A DNA stretch of 64,000 nt from ATM1 sp003577165 (GTDB taxonomy: Bacteria; Armatimonadota; Fimbriimonadia; Fimbriimonadales; ATM1): the NCBI GenBank assembly GCA_030263715.1, contig SZPM01000014.1:1-64000 (forward strand), written 5' to 3'. Shown here in pieces: positions 53,158-62,612 of the stretch. The position numbers and the translations under genes were made by a program. Below the pieces are notes generated by a model that had not been told where the DNA came from, ran no database searches, and was given only the letters and a program-made list of their open reading frames with translations. Every line of letters begins with the position of its first letter. Within the stretch, counting starts at the first letter, position 1.

Positions 53158-53916
53158 ATGAGAGTCTTCGCACTTCTGTATGGGCTCGTTTCGTACGTCG
53201 TGTTCCTCGGCGCGTTCCTGTATGCCATCGCCTTTGTGGCGAACTACGCGGTGACGCTCGGTGGAACCGTGCTGGTTTCCAAGACGATCGACGGCCCAGG
53301 GGCGTCCGCGCCGTTCGACGTGAACTCGCTGTTGGTGAACGCTCTGCTTCTTGGCGCGTTTGCGATTCAGCACAGCGTCATGGCGCGGCGGTGGTTCAAG
53401 GAATGGTGGACGCGCATCATCCCGAAGGCGATCGAACGGAGCACGTACGTTTTGATATCGAGCCTGCTTCTGTTTCTCCTGTATTTCCAGTGGCGGCCGA
53501 TGACAGATCCTGTGTGGACGGCGCCCGAAGGCGCGGCTCGCACGGTTCTGCATGCGTTGTACGCGCTTGGATGGTTCATCGTCCTGACGAGCACGTTCTT
53601 GATTAACCACTGGGACCTGTTCGGCCTGCGCCAGGTGGCGGCGTATGCTTCGGGGAAGGAGCCGGGGCCGCTTCATTTCACGAAGCGCGGCCTGTATGCC
53701 GTGTGCCGGCACCCGATCATGCTGGGGTTCATCATCGCGTTTTGGGCGACGCCGGACATGACGATCGGACACCTCGTCTTCTCGATCGCGACTACGGCGT
53801 ACATCTTCGTCGCGCTGCAATTCGAGGAGAAAGACCTGGCGCGGCAGCATCCCGAGTACCAAGATTATCGGCGCACGACTTCGATGGTGTTCCCGCTGCC
53901 GAAGCGCTCGCGCTGA
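53158..53916 (+). CDS. mddA: Methanethiol S-methyltransferase (MddA-like)
   Basis: 252 residues, about six membrane helices. Family blocks: FAIQHSVMARRWFKEWWTRI, PKAIERSTYVLISSLLLFLL, WRPMTDPVW, LINHWDLFGLRQV, and the ICMT-like CRHPIMLGFIIAFWATP and EEKDLARQHPEYQDYRRTT. MddA methylates methanethiol to dimethyl sulfide with S-adenosylmethionine. An alternative is another NnrU/isoprenylcysteine methyltransferase relative, but the match to MddA is good. Confidence 0.85.
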   Translation: MRVFALLYGLVSYVVFLGAFLYAIAFVANYAVTLGGTVLVSKTIDGPGASAPFDVNSLLVNALLLGAFAIQHSVMARRWFKEWWTRIIPKAIERSTYVLISSLLLFLLYFQWRPMTDPVWTAPEGAARTVLHALYALGWFIVLTSTFLINHWDLFGLRQVAAYASGKEPGPLHFTKRGLYAVCRHPIMLGFIIAFWATPDMTIGHLVFSIATTAYIFVALQFEEKDLARQHPEYQDYRRTTSMVFPLPKRSR

Positions 53917-53976
53917 CCGAGCGACGCCATTCCTTGCAACCCGCCCAATGGCTCGGGGGACCCCCACCCCCCGGGC

Positions 53977-55485
53977 CTAATACTTCACTTCGAAAGCGAC
54001 GTTGAACTTGCGACTGCCGGTGGTTACCGTCGTGTTCTTCGTGTCGAAGTCGCCCGTCCAGGCGGTGACTGTAAGGTTGGTCTGCATCGTGTTGTAGTCC
54101 GTCCAGTACACAAGTTCCTTGTGCACCCCCCCGGGATAGTGCTTCTTCTGAAGCATGTTGGGCATGAGCGCCATGAAGACGGGAAGCGGGGCTCCCGGCT
54201 TCAGAGTCGAGACGCCTTGAGCATAGGGATTGAAGAGCCGGCCGTCCCAATCGTTGGTCGCCCATACGCCGGTCCAGTCGAACGCGCTTACGCTCACACC
54301 GTTCAGCGCTTCATTCGTCTTGTTGCGAATCAAGACGATCGCGTAGGCCCATTCGATAGTGTATTGGCATGCGGTGTCGCTTCCGGCGTTGCCGAGTTTC
54401 TTCTTCGCGGCCTTTGCTCCGGCGAGGATGCCGCTCTTGATGTGCTGTTTGGCTATGTCGTTTGCGACCGGCGGCCCGATCTGGCCGGCGACCTCGCCCG
54501 CCAAGTAGTCCGCGCCTTGTTCCATCAACTGGTCGAGATTCGGAATGTTGGGCGGCATTCCGCACGCGGCGAGCGCTCCATCGAGTGCCGTCTCGAACGC
54601 TTCTCTCGGCACGAAGGGCAAGAGGCTCGACGCCAAGTCCACGACGGCCTTCTTCGCTTCTTGATACTTCTCGGCGGCCCAGTTCCAGGCCTCCGTTACA
54701 AACGAGACGACCTTCTCGTACCACGGTTTCTGCTCGCCGACCTGATTGCAAACGGTCTTGCTCGGATGAACGAAGCAGTACTCTTTGACCGGAACGTACT
54801 TGACGCTGACGATTTCGATGGGCGACGGCTTCGTGGGAGCGGAAGATGGGTTGGTGATGTTGAATCGAAGGCTGTTCGGGGGGGATTTCGCGTAGACGAT
54901 TTGCAACGACCCGGACGCGAGTCCGACAGGGCGAGGATCCGAGACGGACGCGATGGGAACGACCCGAATGTAGACTGTGAAATGCCCGCCGTTCGCGATG
55001 AAACTCGCGCGGCGGTCAATTCCTTCCGTGCGCACGGGTCCGGTTCTCTCGGGAGGAGGGACGTAACCGGCGTCCGTCGCGATTTGGCCGACGCTGACTG
55101 TGGTCGCGCCTCTCGTGCCTTCGATCCGCTCGATAGATACGATCGCGCGCGGCCTCGAATCCGGGCTCTTGTCAAGCCCGAAGGGGGCGCGTGCCACTTC
55201 GAGGAGAACTCCGTTCGCTCCGCGCACGCGCGACACGTCCCATTTGATCTTCTTGCCGCCGAGGCTCGGCGGGACGACGTGAGCGATCGTGTACGTCGCG
55301 TTCGCGTCGCCCATGTCGAATTGAAGGGCCGCTCCGCCTGGAAGCGGCCCCGCGATCTGCCGGAGCGTCTGCGGGTCGGACCGCCTTTGCGGATCCGCGC
55401 TGCGCGCGTGCGTCGTCGGAATCAGCGAGATCGCCGCTGCGATCACCGCCGCCGCTGCGAAGTGTCTGAAACGGCTCAAACTCAT
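53977..55485 (-). CDS. Large secreted protein of unknown function (I)
   Basis: 502 residues from ATG 55485, fixed by AAGGAGGAAT about 6 bp upstream. Signal peptide (MSLSRFRHFAAAAVIAAAIS). The N-terminal 210 residues are beta-rich (GAALQFDMGDANATYTIAHV). The middle is amphipathic helix (EKVVSFVTEAWNWAAEKYQE, AKKAVVDLASSLLPFVP) with a few Cys. The C-terminal part is beta-rich (NEALNGVSVSAFDWTGVWAT). No family recognised. It lies 64 bp downstream of another unknown secreted protein with a similar beta-helix-beta layout, probably in one transcript. Confidence 0.6.
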   Translation of the reverse strand: MSLSRFRHFAAAAVIAAAISLIPTTHARSADPQRRSDPQTLRQIAGPLPGGAALQFDMGDANATYTIAHVVPPSLGGKKIKWDVSRVRGANGVLLEVARAPFGLDKSPDSRPRAIVSIERIEGTRGATTVSVGQIATDAGYVPPPERTGPVRTEGIDRRASFIANGGHFTVYIRVVPIASVSDPRPVGLASGSLQIVYAKSPPNSLRFNITNPSSAPTKPSPIEIVSVKYVPVKEYCFVHPSKTVCNQVGEQKPWYEKVVSFVTEAWNWAAEKYQEAKKAVVDLASSLLPFVPREAFETALDGALAACGMPPNIPNLDQLMEQGADYLAGEVAGQIGPPVANDIAKQHIKSGILAGAKAAKKKLGNAGSDTACQYTIEWAYAIVLIRNKTNEALNGVSVSAFDWTGVWATNDWDGRLFNPYAQGVSTLKPGAPLPVFMALMPNMLQKKHYPGGVHKELVYWTDYNTMQTNLTVTAWTGDFDTKNTTVTTGSRKFNVAFEVKY

Positions 55486-55549
55486 TTTCCTATTCCTCCT
55501 TGTGGTCGTTGGCAATTCGCGGGTCTGATCGAAGAAAAGCGGTGGCGCG

Positions 55550-57190
55550 TTAGTCGCCGAGGTCCTTGACGAACTTCTTGCTGGTGTCGAACGAGATTTG
55601 CCAATCCACGACGACGCCCTTGTCCGAAGTTTCTCGGTGCGCGGTAAACGTCTTGGCGACGAAGCGGTTCCCCGTGGCGTCCTTCTGGACATCCACGTTG
55701 AACGTGTCGCCGAATCCTTTCGTGAGAATCCAGAACGCCGGTTGAATTGGCACTTTGAAGACGGTGAAATCCGGCATCAGGCCCGTGAACACGACGATGA
55801 GGGTGCGATGCGCCATCACATCGGAGAAGTCCGATCTCGCCGGCTTGAACGCGAGCGTGATGCGATCTCCGTCCATTTGCGCGCCGAACGGGACGTTGAA
55901 GGACGCAGGCGTGGACATGTTCGCGATTGCGCCGATGTCGACGGGCGACTCCACGGCGACAGGGAAGGAAGGAGGCGCGAGCCACTCGCGAGCGAGCAGC
56001 GTGATGGTCGGCGGGAGGGGCTCCACGACGAACACATTCTCCCAAAACTCATGCTTAACCGCGTTGCCCTCGACTTCGCCCGTCATTGGAATCGGCTGCC
56101 CCGGCGCGTTCTGCTTCTGGAATCGAAAAGAGATCCGGCCTTCGAGAAAGACGGTGTATTTCATCCACGGCTTGTTGCCTTCGTTCCAGACCATCGTCAT
56201 CTTCGCCTTGAACGGTCCTCGGTAAGTCACGCAATACCGGTTGAAGAGTTCCTTTGTGAAGAACTCGACGACGTCGAGCACGAGGCCCGGGATTGAGGTG
56301 AGGACGCCAAAGTCTCCTTCCATTTGGGCGACTCCGGCTTTGACTCCTGAACTGATGCTGAGCGATAACCCCCCCTCGCCGACCGCAGAGTTCACGATCG
56401 AAGGTATGCCCTTGTCGAGCACGCACTTCCGAAGCGTGTCCAGTCCGTTCTTGCCGACGTTGAAGGCGAACGCCGCGAACTTGCAACCCTCGATTGCGGT
56501 GTTGATGGTCTCGCAGACGTTGTCCTTCGCGCGCTTCAGAATGCCGCTTCGGTCGATTTCGTCGGTCGTCTCATCCGCCTCCTCGATCCACTCTTGCAGC
56601 TCACCGAAGATCTTGATCTCATCCAGGTTGACGACGTTCTGTTGTTCTTGAATCTTCTTGAGTTCTCCGAGGATGAGCACGGGTGGCAGGTTTATCGTCC
56701 GCTCTTTGTTTTCAATTTCCAGAATCTTGTTGATGACGTCGTCGCGCTCCTTCGAAGAGGGAAGCGCGACCGCGATTTCTCGCGCGACTTGAAGTAGGCG
56801 CATGCCGCGGTCCTCGAGCTGAAGGAACGCCTGCTCGACCTCTTCCGCAAGCCCGCCGATCGGCGCTACCTTGAACGCCGCCGCGCCTTTGCCCTTCCCG
56901 TCGGGAGAGGTCACGTCGACCGTGTACTTGCCGGCCTTCTTCGTGTCCGTGAAAGTGATCGAGAATTTGCCCTGGGGGGTCACGGGCGCCTTCAGCGTCG
57001 CCGATGGCGTGCCCGACTCATGCCGGATCGCGATGGTCGCCGTCTTGGTTTTCTCGTGGTATCCGGTCTCGCCTGCGATCACGACGGGCTGTCCGATGAG
57101 GGCGACGGACGGCGTGGCCGACACCTCGACGAACGCCCCCGGCGTCTTGGTCTGCATCGCGACGGCCAGGAATGGGATAAGGGCCAGCAT
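55550..57190 (-). CDS. Large secreted protein of unknown function (II), Ig-like N-terminus
   Basis: 546 residues with a short signal (MLALIPFLAVAMQ). Residues about 17-108 look like a bacterial Ig-like domain (FVEVSATPSVALIGQPVVIA ... AGKYTVDVTSPDGKG). Residues about 110-310 are helical and coiled-coil-prone (LAEEVEQAFLQLEDRGMRLL, KILEIENKERTINLP, ELQEWIEEADETTDE). The rest is beta-rich. Partner of the downstream 53977 gene. Could be a surface structural or pore-type protein; no evidence decides. Confidence 0.6.
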   Translation of the reverse strand: MLALIPFLAVAMQTKTPGAFVEVSATPSVALIGQPVVIAGETGYHEKTKTATIAIRHESGTPSATLKAPVTPQGKFSITFTDTKKAGKYTVDVTSPDGKGKGAAAFKVAPIGGLAEEVEQAFLQLEDRGMRLLQVAREIAVALPSSKERDDVINKILEIENKERTINLPPVLILGELKKIQEQQNVVNLDEIKIFGELQEWIEEADETTDEIDRSGILKRAKDNVCETINTAIEGCKFAAFAFNVGKNGLDTLRKCVLDKGIPSIVNSAVGEGGLSLSISSGVKAGVAQMEGDFGVLTSIPGLVLDVVEFFTKELFNRYCVTYRGPFKAKMTMVWNEGNKPWMKYTVFLEGRISFRFQKQNAPGQPIPMTGEVEGNAVKHEFWENVFVVEPLPPTITLLAREWLAPPSFPVAVESPVDIGAIANMSTPASFNVPFGAQMDGDRITLAFKPARSDFSDVMAHRTLIVVFTGLMPDFTVFKVPIQPAFWILTKGFGDTFNVDVQKDATGNRFVAKTFTAHRETSDKGVVVDWQISFDTSKKFVKDLGD

Positions 57191-57350
57191 AAGGACATTG
57201 TAGACGCCGATTTGCCGACATCAATCCTTAGCCTGTTGAAGAAGCGCCATTTCGCCGCACGATCCCGCTACTACGCGCAGGCTGGCTCTGCCCACCGGAC
57301 CTGGAACACTGTGGTACAAAATCGAGTCCGTCAATAGGAGGGCTGTTGGG

Positions 57351-58460
57351 ATGAAAACTGCTTTCGCAAAATCGGACAAGCGCGTCGCCTGTGCATCTCC
57401 AAGCAGCGGTAAGCGTCGCGCCTGGAAACATGCATTCCTTCGTATTGTCATCATTGCCTCCGCAACCATGTGGGCAGCGATGGCCCATCCGGCCCCATCC
57501 GTAACATGGCTTGGAACGCTGGGCGGCCGCGGCAGCGAGGCCTGGGGCGTGTCGGCAGATGGGCGGGTCGTTGTCGGTCGCAGCACGAACGCCCTGGGCT
57601 TCACTAGGGCGTTCCGATGGGAAGCCGGAGTGATGCAGGAACTCGGAACGCTCGGTGGCTCGAGGAGCTTCGCTTGGGACGTTTCCGCTGATGGCCGTGT
57701 GGTTGTGGGACAAGCCCAAGACTCGAGCGGATACTACTGGCCCGTTGCGTGGGTCGACGGTCAGACGATTCTATTGTCGTCCCCGGATTTCCTCGGCGGG
57801 AGCGCAAATGCCGTCTCGGCCGACGGAATGACAATCGTCGGATGGATCCAAAGAAGAATGGACACCGGTGGGGTGGCCTACCTATGGGTGAAGTTCCGGC
57901 CAGGACCTGCCCTCTACGATCCCGGCTACTACAGCATGGAGGCAACGGGAATCTCGCTCGACGGCCAAGTGATAGTAGGTAAATCGACAGTTGGCGAGAT
58001 GGGAAGGGCACTTAAGTGGTCTCCCAATGGCTACGAGGAATTGCCAACCCTCGGAGGCCGAACTGCGCTCGCAGAGGGCGTCAGCGCCGACGGAACAGTC
58101 GTCGTTGGCTCCTCTCTCCCCGCACAGGGCAACATGCATCCGTGCAGGTGGGTGGGAGCACAGGTTCAGAACCTCGGAACTCTCGGCGGGAGTTTCGGCT
58201 TCGCGCATGCGGTGAGTGGTGACGGCAGAACGGTAGTTGGCTCGTCGGGGCATCCATCATTTGATCGGCGCGCGTTCCGGTGGACCCCGGAGCGAGGAAT
58301 GGAAGACCTGACGTCGCTCTATGTTGACCCCGCTAATCCTAACGCATACTTCAGGGTCGCGACGGGGATCTCGTTAGACGCGCGCTACATAGTCGGCTAC
58401 GGAAGGCTACCGTCGCTGGAGTCTCGAGGGTTTTTGATCGACACACACCAGCAGCCTTAG
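57351..58460 (+). CDS. HAF-repeat secreted protein (I)
   Basis: 369 residues. After a basic start and signal helix come about seven repeats built on LGTLGG...AWGVSADGRVVVG, the extracellular HAF repeat, likely forming a beta-propeller. Examples: WLGTLGGRGSEAWGVSADGR, AWDVSADGRVVVG, AVSADGMTIVG, GVSADGTVVVG. The end reads RAFRWTPERGMEDLTSLYVD. Paralogous to the gene at 60868. Secreted; role unknown. Confidence 0.85.
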   Translation: MKTAFAKSDKRVACASPSSGKRRAWKHAFLRIVIIASATMWAAMAHPAPSVTWLGTLGGRGSEAWGVSADGRVVVGRSTNALGFTRAFRWEAGVMQELGTLGGSRSFAWDVSADGRVVVGQAQDSSGYYWPVAWVDGQTILLSSPDFLGGSANAVSADGMTIVGWIQRRMDTGGVAYLWVKFRPGPALYDPGYYSMEATGISLDGQVIVGKSTVGEMGRALKWSPNGYEELPTLGGRTALAEGVSADGTVVVGSSLPAQGNMHPCRWVGAQVQNLGTLGGSFGFAHAVSGDGRTVVGSSGHPSFDRRAFRWTPERGMEDLTSLYVDPANPNAYFRVATGISLDARYIVGYGRLPSLESRGFLIDTHQQP

Positions 58461-58505
58461 CCTCCAATTACTCCGGCTCGCGAAGTGAGGGAGGACTACG
58501 GTCCA

Positions 58506-58532
58506 CGAGCGCGCGGTGATGCCGCGCGCTCG
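58506..58532. terminator. Strong hairpin downstream of HAF gene I
   Basis: CGAGCGCGCGG (58506-58516) and CCGCGCGCTCG (58522-58532) form a perfect 11-bp stem with loop TGATG. No T tract follows, so it may be a transcript-end stabiliser or rho-assisted stop. Confidence 0.55.
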
Positions 58533-58654
58533 TCAGGCTGGCCGTGACCCTCGATGCGAGCGTTAAGGGTGGTCTCCGCGTACCGGGAGCCTTCCATGGG
58601 TGTCTATCGCCTGCCCTGCCACGTTCTGACCCAGTGCGACTCAAAGCCGCCAAA

Positions 58655-60028
58655 ATGGCAGTAGAGATCATGGGCGGGATGCGCGCGAAGAGGGTCGTCC
58701 TCCTTGCGATGAGCGGAGTTCGCGTCAAAGACGCTGAACTGCTTCGACTCGGCATGACGCTTCCCGGATTCGTCGAAAGGGGCCGCGTCATAGCTCAACT
58801 TCCCAGCTTGGGCCTCCTCACGATCGCCGCCGAAGCCGGAGGAAACCGGGACTACATCTATGTCGAGGCCGGCGACGACCTCGGAGCCACGATTGAATCG
58901 GTGCTGGATTTGAGGCCCGACGTAGTCGCGATCTCGTCGCTCACTGCCCGCATCCTCGACGCCTATGCGATTGCCGACGCTCTGCGCTCATGCGGCGTCA
59001 CAGTTTTCTTGGGAGGGCTGCACGCTTCTGTCATGCCGGATGAGGCCGGGGAGCACGCGGACTCCGTATCCGTCGGGGAAGGGGAGGGCACCTTTCGCAG
59101 GATGCTTGAGGACTTCGAGCGAGGATGCCTTCAGCCCCGTTACGTCGGGTCCACTCACGACGTTCGATTCACGACGTCCCGCGCCGTGCCGAGATTCGAT
59201 CTCTTGGAGAAGAGTCGTTACAATCGCCTTACGATTCAGACTTCGCGGGGCTGTCCACTGGACTGCGTTTTCTGCGGCGCCTCCCGTCTCATCAGTCGGT
59301 ACAAGATCAAGCCGATCGAACAGGTTCGCAGAGAGCTGGAGGTCATTTCGAGCATATGGCCGGAGCCCTTCATCGAACTTGCTGACGACAACACATTCGT
59401 GAACAAGAAGTGGGCGCAGTGTTTGGCGCGCCTGCTCGCAGAGTTCCGTGTCCGATGGTTCACGGAGACGGACATCTCCATCGCGGACGACGATGCGCTA
59501 CTCGAAACCCTGGCCGCATCGGGATGCGTGCAGCTCCTGGTCGGATTGGAGTCAGCGAACCGATCTGCGCTTCGATCGGTGGACCGGAAGGGTTGGAAGC
59601 ATCGCCGGTGGGACGATTACTTTGCGGCGATCGCGAAGGTTCAAGGGTATGGCATCAGCGTCAATGGCTGCTTCATCCTCGGATTCGACGAGGACGGTCC
59701 GGAGGTCTTCGAGGCCACGCGCGATTTCGTGACGCAGAGCGGGCTCACGGAGGTTCAGGTGACGATCCTGACGCCATTCCCCGGCACGGCCCTGTATCGC
59801 AGGCTTCTGAGTGAAGACCGTCTGCTAAAGCCCGTCTTTTGGGACGAGTGCACTCTCTTCGACGTCACTTTTAGGCCCGCACAGATGGCGCCCGAAGAAC
59901 TCAGAAACGGTTTCGTTTGGCTTTTGCAGCAGATCTACTCGCCGCAGGCGAGCGCGGATCGCAAGACGAAGCTGCGGCGACTTATGCGGTCGGCCGTCGC
60001 ATCCCGCGTTCAGGAGTCAGGGGAATGA
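58655..60028 (+). CDS. B12-binding-domain radical SAM protein
   Basis: 457 residues from ATG 58655 (ATGs at 58670 and 58679 are also plausible). The N-terminal 160 residues resemble a cobalamin-binding Rossmann domain (LGLLTIAAEAGG, RPDVVAISSLTARILDAYAI, VTVFLGGLHASVMPDEAG). The radical SAM core has CxxxCxxC in TSRGCPLDCVFCGASR and later FIELADDNTFVNKKWAQCLA, LVGLESANRSALR and LGFDEDGPEVFEATRDFV. Such class B enzymes do methyl transfer or difficult rearrangements. The cobalamin DxHxxG signature is not obvious, so it may not bind B12. The stop overlaps the next gene (ATGA). Confidence 0.85.
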   Translation: MAVEIMGGMRAKRVVLLAMSGVRVKDAELLRLGMTLPGFVERGRVIAQLPSLGLLTIAAEAGGNRDYIYVEAGDDLGATIESVLDLRPDVVAISSLTARILDAYAIADALRSCGVTVFLGGLHASVMPDEAGEHADSVSVGEGEGTFRRMLEDFERGCLQPRYVGSTHDVRFTTSRAVPRFDLLEKSRYNRLTIQTSRGCPLDCVFCGASRLISRYKIKPIEQVRRELEVISSIWPEPFIELADDNTFVNKKWAQCLARLLAEFRVRWFTETDISIADDDALLETLAASGCVQLLVGLESANRSALRSVDRKGWKHRRWDDYFAAIAKVQGYGISVNGCFILGFDEDGPEVFEATRDFVTQSGLTEVQVTILTPFPGTALYRRLLSEDRLLKPVFWDECTLFDVTFRPAQMAPEELRNGFVWLLQQIYSPQASADRKTKLRRLMRSAVASRVQESGE

Positions 60029-60747
60029 AGATGTGGTCGGCCGTATTCGGCACGCTCTTTCGAGTCCTAACGTTCAGGGCGAGGAGGGAAGAACTGATTG
60101 CCATGAACTGGCGGCACCTCACCGTCGGGCTGTTCTTCACTTGGCTGGCGGGCATGGGCCGGTATTGGGACAACCCGCGGGCCGAACAGCTTCAAGTGTA
60201 TGGATTCGGGTCTGTCATCTACGTCTTCGCTTTGAGCACCCTCGTGTATGTCGTTGTGTGGGCGCTTCGCCCTCGAGATTGGCGCTACTCCAACCTGCTC
60301 ACATTCGTCACGCTCACATCCCCCCCGGCGATCCTGTACGCGATTCCGGTGGAGATGTTTATGAGCCGCGGTGCCGCGACAAGCGTGAACTCCTGGTTTC
60401 TCGCGATCGTGGCTGCGTGGCGCCTCGCGCTGCTCGTGACCTATTTGAAACGCGTGCCTGCGCTGAAGGGAGTGGACCTGGTGACCGGTTCGTTATTGCC
60501 CGTCGTACTGGTCATCGTGTCCTTGACCATGTTGAACCTCCAGCACGCGGTGTTCGACATCATGAGGGGCACGGAAGCGACGCCCGAGGACGCTGCATAC
60601 ATGGTGCTCCTTCTGTTGACTTGTCTCTCCATGGTTCTTGTGTGGCCGCTCCTACTGGCTTACTTCTTTCGCGTCGCGGAACTGTGGCCCCCCAAAGATG
60701 GCAAGGACCCGCAGGAGATCAGCCCGGACGACTCTGACCCGCCGTAA
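60025..60747 (+). CDS. Six-helix membrane protein coupled to the radical SAM gene
   Basis: 240 residues from ATG 60025, overlapping the radical SAM stop by 4 bp. About six helices (SVIYVFALSTLVYVVVWALR, LLTFVTLTSPPAILYAIPVE, LVTGSLLPVVLVIVSLTMLN, MVLLLLTCLSMVLVWPLLLA) and an acidic Pro-rich tail. Yip1-like in outline. The tight coupling suggests a shared process, such as modification or transport of a lipid or small molecule, but there is no direct evidence. Confidence 0.6.
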   Translation: MKMWSAVFGTLFRVLTFRARREELIAMNWRHLTVGLFFTWLAGMGRYWDNPRAEQLQVYGFGSVIYVFALSTLVYVVVWALRPRDWRYSNLLTFVTLTSPPAILYAIPVEMFMSRGAATSVNSWFLAIVAAWRLALLVTYLKRVPALKGVDLVTGSLLPVVLVIVSLTMLNLQHAVFDIMRGTEATPEDAAYMVLLLLTCLSMVLVWPLLLAYFFRVAELWPPKDGKDPQEISPDDSDPP

Positions 60748-60867
60748 GGCGGTGTGCCCTTGAGCAGCATCGGACGCTTCGTTCCGGACTCGGGGGCGTC
60801 GGCGTCGGGTAACCCGCATGGCGTGGAACAAAGCCCCGGTCGTGTGCGTCGGTCAAACGAGGTTGGG

Positions 60868-61944
60868 ATGATGAAAACCTTCTTTTCACGTACGTTTGTG
60901 TCTCCGCGCGCCAGCGCTTTGTCCCGTCGCATCGCGCGCTGCGTTGTCTTGGTCGTTTGCGTTACTGCCGTCGCACCGCTCTTCTCGTCGTCCTTCACGT
61001 GGATAGGGACGCTTGGAGGCAATGGGAGTAGGGCGGCAGGCGTTTCCTCTGATGGCCGAGTCGTCGTCGGCAGCAGTGCCAACGCCTTAGGTTTCGGTCG
61101 CGCATTCCGTTTGGAGAACGGAATCATGACCGATCTGGGAACGCTGGGCGGCACTTCGAGCGAGGCGCACGGCGTGTCTGCTGACGGCCGCGTCATCTTT
61201 GGAACTGCATACGACGCGGCCGGAGTTCAGTGGGGCGTCGCATGGTTCGATGGCAGGATCGTTCCGTTGGTGACTCTCGATGGGCGGCCAGCGGCGATCA
61301 ACGCCGTGTCCGACGACGGCGCTGCCTTCGCGGGGGAAGGAGATCGCGTAGCATATCGGTGGGTCGGCACTTTGCCTCAGCGGATCGGCCCTGGGAATCC
61401 GCACTTTCCGTCTTCGGCAAACGGGTTGTCGGCGGACGGAAGTGTAGTTGTGGGCCAGATAAGATTCGGCGGCGGAAGCCGAGCGGCTCGATGGGGCGAA
61501 AAGGGGCTCGAGTTGCTTCCGACCCTGGGTGGAACCGGTGCGAACGCAACAGCGGTGAGCGCGGACGGGAGCATTGTGGTCGGCAGATCGAGTCGGTTTC
61601 CTGGGGATCCTGCAAGACCTTGTCGGTGGGTGGACGGTCGTCCGGAGGATCTGGGAACGGCCGGCGAGCGAGGCGGAATTGCCTACGCCGTAAGCGCTGA
61701 CGGCAGGGTAGTCGTCGGTGCGCTCTACCGGTGGAGTTCCCCAACACATGCCTTCCGCTGGACTCCGGAGCGGGGGATGGAGAACCTCAACAGGTTGTAC
61801 ATGGATCGCCTGACGCGATATGGGGTGCTGGCCTGGGCACGAGACGTCTCACCGGACGGCCGGTTCATCGTGGGAACCGGCCTGCTGCATAGAAACAGCA
61901 ATCTCGTGCGTGGCTACATCATCGACACCCAAGGCGGCCCCTGA
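60868..61944 (+). CDS. HAF-repeat secreted protein (II)
   Basis: 358 residues from ATG 60868 or the adjacent ATG 60871, with GAGG upstream. Signal helix (CVVLVVCVTAVAPLFSSSF) then HAF repeats: WIGTLGGNGSRAAGVSSDGR, LGTLGGTSSEAHGVSADGR, GLSADGSVVVG, AVSADGSIVVG, ending AFRWTPERGMENLNRLYMDR. It shares order and phrases with the 57351 protein, so the two arose by duplication and lie on either side of the radical SAM pair. Overlaps the convergent next gene by 31 bp. Confidence 0.85.
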   Translation: MMKTFFSRTFVSPRASALSRRIARCVVLVVCVTAVAPLFSSSFTWIGTLGGNGSRAAGVSSDGRVVVGSSANALGFGRAFRLENGIMTDLGTLGGTSSEAHGVSADGRVIFGTAYDAAGVQWGVAWFDGRIVPLVTLDGRPAAINAVSDDGAAFAGEGDRVAYRWVGTLPQRIGPGNPHFPSSANGLSADGSVVVGQIRFGGGSRAARWGEKGLELLPTLGGTGANATAVSADGSIVVGRSSRFPGDPARPCRWVDGRPEDLGTAGERGGIAYAVSADGRVVVGALYRWSSPTHAFRWTPERGMENLNRLYMDRLTRYGVLAWARDVSPDGRFIVGTGLLHRNSNLVRGYIIDTQGGP

Positions 61945-62612
61945 GTCAGCGCACTCGACCAGCCATCCTCTCGAATCCCGGACCCTCCAGATTCCTTGAG
62001 GGGGACCACCTGAAAGCCGTTGATGGCCACCGGCCCCGCCCACGGGTCCTTTTCGAACACCCACCAAATCGTGTTGTTTGTCACATGAACGTCATGGATG
62101 CTGTGCGTGACTAGGTGCTCGAAATGGTTCGGCCTCATCGGCCCGGTCACCACTTGAAATTCAGAACCCGAGACCGATATCTTGACGGGGATGCGGACAC
62201 GCATCGGGCTGGCCGCATACGTGTAGACGCGATACCAACCGTTCCGAACGCCAGTTACTTTGAACTCGGCGCGAGGCAAGAACATCCGGTTGTAGTCGTT
62301 CATAAGGCGCCGATAATCCCCCAAGTTGTACGGGTCGTTGTAGTAGAATCCGGCCCCGGACATCCCATAGCCGACATACATCACGTCTTGAAGAACGAGG
62401 TCTGTTCCCACGAGACGTTGCGTCACATTCCCGCGCATGGGCACGGCGTTCCACGGACCGGGCTGCCCGGCCGCTCCCGCGAACCAAATGTTCGGGGCGC
62501 CACCACCCAACTCGAAGGGTCCTCCGATACAATCGAAATCGACATTCCATCCTGCCCACCCTACGCCCTGTGAGGCCAGGGCCGTTGAGATGGCAAGCGA
62601 CAAGAGCACCAT
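61914..62612 (-). CDS. Secreted protein of unknown function
   Basis: 232 residues from the ATG at 62612, selected because AAAGGAGG sits 9 bp upstream; an ATG at 62621 lies too close to it. Signal peptide (MVLLSLAISTALASQ), then a beta-rich, aromatic-rich domain (GWAGWNVDFDCIGGPFELGG, YVGYGMSGAGFYYNDPYNLG, NGWYRVYTYAASPMRVRI) suggestive of a jelly-roll or malectin-like fold. No family assigned. The stretch 62613-62961 upstream holds no gene or repeat that I can see. Confidence 0.65.
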   Translation of the reverse strand: MVLLSLAISTALASQGVGWAGWNVDFDCIGGPFELGGGAPNIWFAGAAGQPGPWNAVPMRGNVTQRLVGTDLVLQDVMYVGYGMSGAGFYYNDPYNLGDYRRLMNDYNRMFLPRAEFKVTGVRNGWYRVYTYAASPMRVRIPVKISVSGSEFQVVTGPMRPNHFEHLVTHSIHDVHVTNNTIWWVFEKDPWAGPVAINGFQVVPLKESGGSGIREDGWSSALTQGPPWVSMM

